Positions 7,654 through 12,887 of a stretch of DNA of 13,482 bases are shown piece by piece (positions within the stretch are counted from its first letter, which is position 1; the number at the start of each line of letters is the position of its first letter). Below the pieces are notes generated by a model. The model worked only from the letters and a program-made list of their open reading frames with translations. It had not been told where the DNA came from and ran no database searches. This DNA is from Dehalococcoidales bacterium (lineage in GTDB: Bacteria > Chloroflexota > Dehalococcoidia > Dehalococcoidales > RBG-16-60-22), in contig DAOWCR010000016.1 of assembly GCA_030639445.1 (NCBI GenBank), positions 1 through 13,482 on the forward strand, in the 5' to 3' direction. The position numbers and the translations under genes are program-made.

Positions 7654-7689
7654 GTCCCCTGCCCCGAGAATACTCCCGGAGCAGGGGAC
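7654..7689 (-). terminator. dctP-dctQ intercistronic hairpin (attenuator or 3'-end stabiliser)
   Basis: Perfect 9-bp arms GTCCCCTGC (7654-7662) and GCAGGGGAC (7681-7689) flank an 18-nt loop in the 73-bp gap between dctP and dctQ. In the transcript this is a GC-rich stem directly after the dctP stop codon. It is followed by a mixed AT-rich leader rather than a T run, so complete termination is unlikely. Such stem-loops after solute-binding-protein genes are a known way to make more binding protein than permease, by partial termination or by protecting the upstream mRNA. Confidence 0.65.
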
Positions 7690-7702
7690 TGAAGTCTAGA
7701 GA

Positions 7703-8872
7703 TTACAGGCGCGGATAGGTAGTCGAGTAAGCGTCTCGCCAGGCGAAGAGAGATTCCGTCAGCTTTTTATAGAAGGGAATCGTGGCGGCTCTGGCAGCGT
7801 AGAAGTCATTTGAGTGCTGGATAATCGCATCTTCCACTGATTTGGGGGTCGGAAGAACATTAACGCCAGCGTCAATCCAGTCTTGAGTGGCAGTAGTATT
7901 CTTGTAGGTCCACTCGGCATAGTGCCGTATTCCCTCGGCCCAATACAGCTCCGATACCAGGAGTTTCAGGTCATCGGGCAGCGCCGCCCAGGAACCCTTG
8001 TTGACGATGTAGATATACATGTCCGTGGGCTGTCGTACTGGTGAGACGTAGGCATAGTCGACAATTTCGTGGAAGCCCATTGGCCAGTCTACGGCCAGGC
8101 TGCTATGCTGAAAACCGTCGATTACTCCCCTCTGCATCGCTTCATAGATTTCCGGGCTGGGGGTAGAGACGGCGGCCACGTCCAGCTTGCCGAAGATTTC
8201 CGCCTCGTCACCGAGGAGACGCATCTTCTTTCCGGCCAGGTCCTCCGGTCCATTCATGGGGAAAGAAGTGTAGAGGAATGTCTCCGGTTCACGGCAATCA
8301 GCCGCAATCGGCATCACATCAAGTCCCGCGGCATCGAACATCTCCTGCATCAGGGTAAAACCGTCTCCCCAGATGTACCACATGTAATACTGTAGGGCCG
8401 TCGGTCCGCCAACTATGGTAGAAAATGGCGGCGCGTCAGGAAGTTCGCCTACCCAGAGTATGGGGCCATTGTGAGCCACATCCAGGATGCCCCTATCTAC
8501 CGCGGTAAGCTCGGTATCCGCGGGGACGATGGCACCACCCTCATTGCTCTGAATAACCATGCGCCCACCACTGGCCTGCTCAATCAGCTCATTGACTCTT
8601 TTGAATGTAAGGTACGTCGAAGTGGTGGTCGGATTGTCGTCCTGCCCGATCCACTTGATTACCTCTGCGGGCTGGGCGGGGGCGGGAGCGGGAGCCGGCG
8701 CCGGGGCTGGTGCTGGAGCGGGTGCCGGGGCGGGTGCCGGAGCGGGTGCCGGTGCTGGCGCCGGAGCGGGTGCTGGTGCCGGAGCGGGTGCCGGCGCTGG
8801 TGCGGCACAAGCCGCCAAAAGCAGCGAAGTCACCAACACTACGGCGAACAAAACACTAATAATCCTTTTCAA
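7703..8872 (-). CDS. dctP: TRAP transporter solute-binding lipoprotein (DctP family)
   Basis: A 389-residue exported lipoprotein. Residues 1-21 form a signal peptide with lipobox LAAC, giving the lipidated cysteine C22. Residues 25-66 are 21 uninterrupted Pro-Ala pairs, a long tether between membrane anchor and binding domain. The rest (about 70-389) is a DctP-type domain, with the typical DLAGKKMR segment containing the arginine that in relatives grips a substrate carboxylate; WYIWGDGFTLMQEMFDAAGL resembles the 2-oxo-acid/lactate-type binding proteins, though that is a loose likeness. The start codon is TTG at 8870-8872, chosen because GGAGG at 8881-8885 lies 8 nt upstream and the signal peptide begins there. 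First gene of the TRAP/dehydrogenase operon. The ligand is probably an organic anion; identity unknown. Confidence 0.94.
   Translation of the reverse strand: MKRIISVLFAVVLVTSLLLAACAAPAPAPAPAPAPAPAPAPAPAPAPAPAPAPAPAPAPAPAPAPAQPAEVIKWIGQDDNPTTTSTYLTFKRVNELIEQASGGRMVIQSNEGGAIVPADTELTAVDRGILDVAHNGPILWVGELPDAPPFSTIVGGPTALQYYMWYIWGDGFTLMQEMFDAAGLDVMPIAADCREPETFLYTSFPMNGPEDLAGKKMRLLGDEAEIFGKLDVAAVSTPSPEIYEAMQRGVIDGFQHSSLAVDWPMGFHEIVDYAYVSPVRQPTDMYIYIVNKGSWAALPDDLKLLVSELYWAEGIRHYAEWTYKNTTATQDWIDAGVNVLPTPKSVEDAIIQHSNDFYAARAATIPFYKKLTESLFAWRDAYSTTYPRL
8675..8800 (-). repeat. Pro-Ala dipeptide repeat region of dctP (21 units)
   Basis: A 126-bp stretch of 6-bp units encodes 21 consecutive Pro-Ala pairs. 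Third codon positions vary freely (CCA, CCC, CCG and GCA, GCC, GCG, GCT all occur), so the repeat is kept at protein level and is not a fresh replication-slippage product. On the opposite strand it produces spurious Gly-Ala open frames. Confidence 0.9.
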
Positions 8873-8885
8873 GTTACAATCCTCC

Positions 8886-8936
8886 TTATTTATAGTGCCA
8901 CCAGTTTAATTTCTGAACACTTACTTCATTTACCAC
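8886..8936 (-). CDS. Possible 16-residue leader peptide upstream of dctP
   Basis: A GTG at 8934-8936 opens a frame reading MVNEVSVQKLNWWHYK, whose TAA stop (8886-8888) abuts the GGAGG ribosome binding site of dctP. The frame is open for a further stretch upstream without a good start codon, and its composition looks protein-like. A G-rich run precedes the GTG but is too close for a standard Shine-Dalgarno spacing. It could be a coupling or attenuation leader peptide, the remnant of a larger gene, or chance. I put chance at slightly more than even. Confidence 0.25.
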   Translation of the reverse strand: MVNEVSVQKLNWWHYK

Positions 8937-9069
8937 CCCCCTCAGGGCTTTAAGAGCTACCTCGTCTTTTTTCCAAATCTCTCGCCTCTGGTAAGCAATC
9001 TCTCTCCATTAAGCGATATATCAAGGAAAACTCAATGTTTCCGTAACGAGCTTTTTTATTTGTCAAGTG

Positions 9070-9098
9070 AAGATAGCATTATTCGGCTGGTTTGTCAA
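9070..9098 (-). promoter_or_regulatory. Candidate dctP promoter, proximal
   Basis: Minus strand: TTGACA (complement of 9093-9098), 17-bp spacer, TATCTT (complement of 9070-9075, four of six consensus positions). Start point near 9063, giving a leader of about 190 nt. The -35 is part of a TTTGTCAA copy, so a protein bound to that octamer would compete with RNA polymerase. Confidence 0.45.
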
Positions 9099-9132
9099 AC
9101 AACAATAGCCCCATCTCCAGGACTTGCCAAAG

Positions 9133-9161
9133 ACAATAACACTATTTACTGGCTTTGTCAA
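9133..9161 (-). promoter_or_regulatory. Candidate dctP promoter, distal
   Basis: Minus strand: TTGACA (complement of 9156-9161), 17-bp spacer, TATTGT (complement of 9133-9138, four of six positions). Start point near 9126. Same architecture as the proximal candidate 63 bp away, and again the -35 lies within a TTTGTCAA copy. Which of the two is used cannot be told from sequence. Confidence 0.4.
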
Positions 9162-9217
9162 CAAGCTCACTTTTAACAACTCATATTCGTAACTATTCTT
9201 AAATTACCGGACGAACC

Positions 9218-9246
9218 TTGACAAAGTAAGCCCTCCCGTTTAAAGT
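9218..9246 (+). promoter_or_regulatory. Candidate promoter for the formamidase-family gene
   Basis: TTGACA at 9218-9223, an exact 17-bp spacer, and TAAAGT at 9241-9246 (four of six consensus positions). The start point near 9253 gives a leader of about 52 nt before the ATG at 9305, which has an AGGGGA site at 9290-9295. The -35 overlaps the inverted TTTGTCAA copy. Confidence 0.5.
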
Positions 9247-9304
9247 GTCTATCACTGAGTTCCGATAGTACTACCCAAAACGCCAGTCCAGGGGAAGAAA
9301 TAAG

Positions 9305-10273
9305 ATGAGCAACCGGACACACCGGCTGGAACCACATGTTTACTATTACACCTTCGGCCCCAACGAGCCGGCCTTAATCATTAATAGCGGTGATACCGTC
9401 GTGGCTAACACCCTAGACGCCGGAGGCTTTAACGAGAAGATGGAGCCGATTCCGGAAGAACAGAAGCAACGGAGTGAAGCCACCACTTTTCGTGAAGCCA
9501 ATCCTCAGGTCGGCCCGGTCTACGTGACCGAAGCCCTACCCGGCGATACCCTGGCCGTGACGATTCAGAAGATTAAGCTTAACCGTAATTACGCCTGGTC
9601 CAGACACCGGGCACATTTTGGCTGCCTGACCGGAGAAGTGCCGGGTAAGAAGCTGTTCCTCAATGAACCTGTCCCGGAGAGCAAGTTTGACTGGCAGCTG
9701 AACCTGGAGCGAAATACCGGAATACTGGAACTTAAAGAGAGCCAGCGGGAGCGAATTGAAATTCCGCTGCACCCGTTTCTGGGCTGCATCGGCGTGGCGC
9801 CCCGGTTCGGCCGGGTGGAAACGTCAATGACGCCCGGTGAATACGGCGGCAATATGGACTGTATTGAGACCAAAGCCGGCACCACGGTATATCTGCCGGT
9901 TTGGGTGCACGGCGCTTACCTGGCTTTCGGCGACGTCCATGCCGCGCAGGGCGACGGCGAGCTCTGCGGCGTGGCTCTGGAGACCACCGCCGAAGTGACG
10001 GTTAAAATTGAAGTCCTGAAAGGTAAGACCTGCGAATGGCCCCGCCTGGAAGATGACAGGCACATCATGACGGCCGGCAGCGGGCGTCCGCTCATGGACT
10101 GTGTCCGCATTGCCCAGGTGGAACTGGTAAAATGGCTAGTCGATGAATACGGATTTGAAAAATGGGAAGCTTTTCAGGTCGTCTCCCAGGCCGGGACAAT
10201 GCGCATCGGCAACGTCGTCGACCCGAATTACACCGTGGTCGCCAAATTTCCTAAAAAGTACCTGGTGACCTGA
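9305..10273 (+). CDS. Acetamidase/formamidase family protein
   Basis: A 322-residue cytoplasmic enzyme of the FmdA/AmdA family, whose characterised members hydrolyse formamide or acetamide (and other short amides) to the acid and ammonia. Visible family motifs: NPQVGPVYV (66-74) and LPGDTLAV (78-85) in the N-terminal part, HPFLGCIGVAP at 156-166, GEYGGNMD at 178-185, and the late metal/active-site block FGDVHAAQGDGE at 208-219. Length is normal. The start ATG follows an AGGGGA site. It is divergent from the TRAP operon and shares its regulatory region, so it may act in the same pathway, for example releasing ammonia from an amide intermediate, or may be an independent nitrogen-scavenging gene. 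The family is clear; the actual amide is not. Confidence 0.92.
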   Translation: MSNRTHRLEPHVYYYTFGPNEPALIINSGDTVVANTLDAGGFNEKMEPIPEEQKQRSEATTFREANPQVGPVYVTEALPGDTLAVTIQKIKLNRNYAWSRHRAHFGCLTGEVPGKKLFLNEPVPESKFDWQLNLERNTGILELKESQRERIEIPLHPFLGCIGVAPRFGRVETSMTPGEYGGNMDCIETKAGTTVYLPVWVHGAYLAFGDVHAAQGDGELCGVALETTAEVTVKIEVLKGKTCEWPRLEDDRHIMTAGSGRPLMDCVRIAQVELVKWLVDEYGFEKWEAFQVVSQAGTMRIGNVVDPNYTVVAKFPKKYLVT

Positions 10274-10292
10274 CCGCCCATCCCGCGCTACC

Positions 10293-10640
10293 TCAGGATT
10301 TTATCATCACCAGCAGCATCTTAAAGTTCCTGACGGCTTTCAAGGCATGTGGCTCATTTGCCGGCATTATCACCATTTCACCCTCTTTTAAGCGGAGAGT
10401 TTTACCAGAAATGGTGACCTCAGCCTCACCATCAAGAATATGGACCGCGGCATCAAACGGCGCGGTGTGCTCGCTTAACCCCTGCCCTTCCCCAAAAGCA
10501 AACAAGGTCAGGGTTCCCGTCTTTTTCTCAATTATCGTCCGGCTGACCACCGTGCCTTCCTGGTAGCTTACCAGATCGATTAATCTTTTAACCTGCGCCA
10601 GGAGCTGCCCGGTGTCATCCTTCGTTTTATCCTGTGCCAT
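10293..10640 (-). CDS. Small cupin-domain protein
   Basis: A 115-residue single-domain cupin. The conserved barrel motifs are visible: GQGLSEHTAPFDAAVHILDGEAEV (motif 1, about 52-75, with E57, H58 and H67) and GEMVIMPANEPHAL (motif 2, about 87-100, with H98). Histidines H58, H67 and H98 are likely metal ligands. Such free-standing cupins may be metal-dependent isomerases, oxygenases or small-ligand sensors; I cannot choose. The ATG at 10640 has a GGAGGAG site 7 nt upstream. It converges on the formamidase gene with a 19-bp gap and is divergent from the MFS gene. A modest N-terminal helix (residues 10-25) precedes the barrel. Confidence 0.88.
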   Translation of the reverse strand: MAQDKTKDDTGQLLAQVKRLIDLVSYQEGTVVSRTIIEKKTGTLTLFAFGEGQGLSEHTAPFDAAVHILDGEAEVTISGKTLRLKEGEMVIMPANEPHALKAVRNFKMLLVMIKS

Positions 10641-10681
10641 ATCTCGGCTCCTCCCGGCCAGTTGCCTGCTTGATTCCTCAA

Positions 10682-10690
10682 ATTATAGCA
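10682..10690 (-). promoter_or_regulatory. Extended -10 promoter element for the cupin gene
   Basis: The minus strand carries TGCTATAAT (complement of 10682-10690), a perfect TATAAT with the TGn extension that lets RNA polymerase start without a good -35. No strong -35 is seen 16-18 bp upstream. The start point near 10675 leaves a 35-nt leader holding the GGAGGAG site. Confidence 0.5.
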
Positions 10691-10730
10691 TACTTTCCTC
10701 GTTGAAGGCCATCGTCACCGGCTCGAGCAA

Positions 10731-10753
10731 TCTCCGGGGACATAACCCGGAGA
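10731..10753. repeat. Inverted repeat upstream of the MFS gene
   Basis: TCTCCGGG (10731-10738) and CCCGGAGA (10746-10753) form perfect 8-bp arms around a 7-nt centre. It lies between the divergent cupin and MFS genes, about 35 bp upstream of the MFS -35. No T tract follows on either strand, so it is more likely a protein-binding site or structural element than a terminator. Confidence 0.4.
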
Positions 10754-10788
10754 CGGAAACACCCGATAAGCTGAAGAAACACGCCCAT

Positions 10789-10817
10789 TTGCCATTCGGA
10801 GCGCCAGGGCTTATAAT
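10789..10817 (+). promoter_or_regulatory. Promoter for the MFS transporter gene
   Basis: TTGCCA at 10789-10794 (five of six), a 17-bp spacer and a perfect TATAAT at 10812-10817 make this the best sigma-70-type promoter in the window. The start point near 10824 is only about 24 nt before the GTG at 10848. Confidence 0.6.
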
Positions 10818-10847
10818 GTCATTTTTAGGTGACCGGATATCACGAGA

Positions 10848-12068
10848 GTGCCGGCAAAGTCGCCAGGAAAGGAAACCGCCATTAACAAATCCGGTATCCG
10901 CTCGGTCCTTCTAGGGTTGCTGCCACTTTTCGTGCTGGCGCACTTCGGCCATCACCTGATGATGGCGCTGCTGACACCCCTTTTACCCTACATCCGCGAT
11001 GAATTTACCCTGACTTACGCCCAGGCTGGCTGGCTGGTCATGGCGTACAACCTGGCGTATGGGCTCAGCCAGTTACCCGGAGGGTGGCTGGCCGACCGCA
11101 TCGGCGCCCGTATCATGCTCACTATCGGCGTGGCCGGCGTGGCCATAGCCGGACTGCTGATTGGCCTCTCCCCGACCTATGTCATGCTGGCCCTCTTCCT
11201 GGTGCTGCTGGGAATGGTGGGGGGCGGTTATCACCCCGCCGCCGCGCCACTGGTCTCGGCGTCAGTTAAACCGGAGAGCCGAGGACGGGCGCTGGGCATC
11301 CACCAGATAGGCGGCACCGGCAGTTTCTTCCTTGCCCCCCTGATTGCCGCCGGTATTGCCGGCGCCCTGGGCTGGCGCGGCACGTTCCTCACCATTTCCA
11401 TCCCCACTATCGCCTTTGGCATCGCCTTTTATATACTGCTGGGTCGGCTGGGATACGTCAGGAAAGCCAAACAGCCCGCACCGAGCGGCGACACCGGGAC
11501 ACAACCCACCCCCAGGCAATTACGACGCCTGGTAGCCTTTATAACTCTGGGCATCGCCAGCATGGCCTTGATTTACTCCACGATATCATTCGTCCCTTTT
11601 TTCATCGTCGATCACTTCGGCGCCAGCGAGGAATCCGCCGCAGCCATGTTATCCCTGGCCTTCTTCGGCGGGCTCTGGGCCGGTCCCCTGGGCGGATACC
11701 TCTCTGACCGCATAGGCAGGGTGCCGGTGATACTAGCGGTAGGCTTTATTGCCAGCCCGGCCATCTATCTGCTGAACCAGGTGTCTCTTGGCCTAACCAT
11801 CTCCATTATATTAATTATCATCGGTATGGCGATGCACCTCGGCATGCCGGTGGTCGAAGCTTACATCATCAGCCATACCTCGGAGCGTAAACGCTCGACC
11901 GTGCTCGGCCTTTACTACCTCGGCAGCCGGGGAGGTCCGGCCATAGCGCCCGCGATTGGCTATCTCATTGACAATTACGGCTTCTATACCAGCTTTAGCG
12001 TGGTCAGTGCCGCCATGCTCGCGGTGACCGTGGTCTGCGCCCTGCTTCTATGGGGAAGTCGCAACTGA
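10848..12068 (+). CDS. Major facilitator superfamily transporter, fosmidomycin-resistance-like
   Basis: A 406-residue integral membrane protein with twelve predictable helices in two halves. The loop 2-3 motif GWLADRIGAR (about 78-87) and its second-half echo GYLSDRIGR (about 284-292) are classical MFS motif A. The GGGYHPAAAPLVSASV and HQIGGTGSFFLAPLI segments resemble the Fsr (fosmidomycin resistance) branch. A cytoplasmic loop around 200-225 joins the halves. It probably exports or imports a small molecule by proton coupling; substrate unknown. The GTG at 10848 is the only standard upstream start in the frame but has a poor ribosome binding site; an ATT at 10881 follows an AGGAAAGGA site and would remove 11 residues before the first helix, so the start is uncertain. 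It converges on the phosphatase gene with a 17-bp gap. Confidence 0.9.
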   Translation: MPAKSPGKETAINKSGIRSVLLGLLPLFVLAHFGHHLMMALLTPLLPYIRDEFTLTYAQAGWLVMAYNLAYGLSQLPGGWLADRIGARIMLTIGVAGVAIAGLLIGLSPTYVMLALFLVLLGMVGGGYHPAAAPLVSASVKPESRGRALGIHQIGGTGSFFLAPLIAAGIAGALGWRGTFLTISIPTIAFGIAFYILLGRLGYVRKAKQPAPSGDTGTQPTPRQLRRLVAFITLGIASMALIYSTISFVPFFIVDHFGASEESAAAMLSLAFFGGLWAGPLGGYLSDRIGRVPVILAVGFIASPAIYLLNQVSLGLTISIILIIIGMAMHLGMPVVEAYIISHTSERKRSTVLGLYYLGSRGGPAIAPAIGYLIDNYGFYTSFSVVSAAMLAVTVVCALLLWGSRN

Positions 12069-12085
12069 TTTCCTGATATAGAGGG

Positions 12086-12883
12086 CTAAGCAGGTTTCAA
12101 CCGGTCCAGGAACTCCCGTTGGAGCGTGCCGTTGGCGGCCACAATCTCTTTGTTCCGGAAGTCCGCCAGTTTTCCCCGCCAGTCACTGACCCTACCGCCG
12201 GCTTCCCGGACCAGCAGGAGGCCGCTGGCAATATCCCAGGGGTGAACGCTACGGCGGACATAAAGGTCAATGCGGCCGCAGGCAACGTATGCCAAAGCTA
12301 CGGACGCCGAACCCATGGCCCTCAACCCGAATACTTCCGGCCACAGTCCGGTAACGGCCCTGAGCAATTCACCGCCGGAAGCCCTGTCATAGCCGGGGTC
12401 GAAGCCCAGTAAAGAGTCCTGAAGTGAAGCCTTTCCGGAGACATGAATGGGTGAGTCATTAAGGTACGCCCCGTTTCCCTTCTCCGCCCGAAAAAGCTCA
12501 TCCCGCAACGGGTCATAGGTTATACCCAGCAAAACATCATTATCTTTGACCAGAGCAATATTGATACAGAAGAACGGTATACCGAAGACGTAGTTATTGG
12601 TGCCCGCCAGGGGGTCAACCAGCCAGGTATAGCCCGTGACAGTTATAGAAGCCGCCGATTCTTCCGCCAGGACATTGTAATCAGGGTATTCATCGGCCAG
12701 GGATTTTATTATCGCCTTTTGGGAGAGGACATCAATCCCGGTGACCAGGTCACCCCTGCCTTTGTCCCTCATCTTTTTTTCACCGTGGAAATGGGCTAAT
12801 AGAATCTCCCCGGCCTGTTTCGCCGCTTCAGTGGCTATTTCAAGAGCGCTCCGGCCGCTTGCTGACAAAGGCAAGTCAGTCAT
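12086..12883 (-). CDS. Inositol monophosphatase family protein with altered metal motif
   Basis: A 265-residue member of the IMPase/FIG superfamily of metal-dependent sugar-phosphate and inositol-phosphate phosphatases. Recognisable parts: D45 and D51 in the N-terminal helix region, AEES with E74, the first signature at 90-95, the C-terminal signature HPWDIASG at 214-221 with D217, and EAGG at 227-230. The first signature normally reads DP(I/L)DGT, where both aspartates bind the catalytic metals; here it reads DPLAGTNNY, so the second aspartate is Ala93 (codon GCG). E74, D90 and D217 remain. This may lower or change activity. The ATG at 12883 lies 4 bp after the lgt stop, so the two are co-transcribed and probably translationally coupled. 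Natural substrate cannot be told. Confidence 0.9.
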   Translation of the reverse strand: MTDLPLSASGRSALEIATEAAKQAGEILLAHFHGEKKMRDKGRGDLVTGIDVLSQKAIIKSLADEYPDYNVLAEESAASITVTGYTWLVDPLAGTNNYVFGIPFFCINIALVKDNDVLLGITYDPLRDELFRAEKGNGAYLNDSPIHVSGKASLQDSLLGFDPGYDRASGGELLRAVTGLWPEVFGLRAMGSASVALAYVACGRIDLYVRRSVHPWDIASGLLLVREAGGRVSDWRGKLADFRNKEIVAANGTLQREFLDRLKPA

Positions 12884-12887
12884 CTTT

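Larger units (their letters stand above)
8873..9304. promoter_or_regulatory. Divergent regulatory region between dctP and the formamidase gene
   Basis: A 432-bp AT-rich region with no large gene. It holds the dctP ribosome binding site (8881-8885), a possible short leader reading frame (8886-8936, minus), two candidate minus-strand promoters, one plus-strand promoter, and four exact copies of TTTGTCAA or its complement (9059-9066, 9091-9098, 9154-9161 and, inverted, 9218-9225), plus a one-mismatch inverted copy at 9124-9131. The dctP leader would be roughly 190-250 nt long, enough for RNA-level control, but I recognise no riboswitch. Confidence 0.7.

Noticed and set aside
8559..8909. Plus-strand open frame rich in Gly-Ala across the repeat
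   Set aside because: It is the complement of the Pro-Ala linker of dctP; the lipobox, DctP domain and ribosome binding site all support the minus strand only.
8886..9060. T-box riboswitch in the dctP leader (GGTGG-like words)
   Set aside because: The TGGNACCGCG antiterminator core, the specifier stem and a terminator hairpin are missing, and the downstream gene is not amino-acid related in any evident way.
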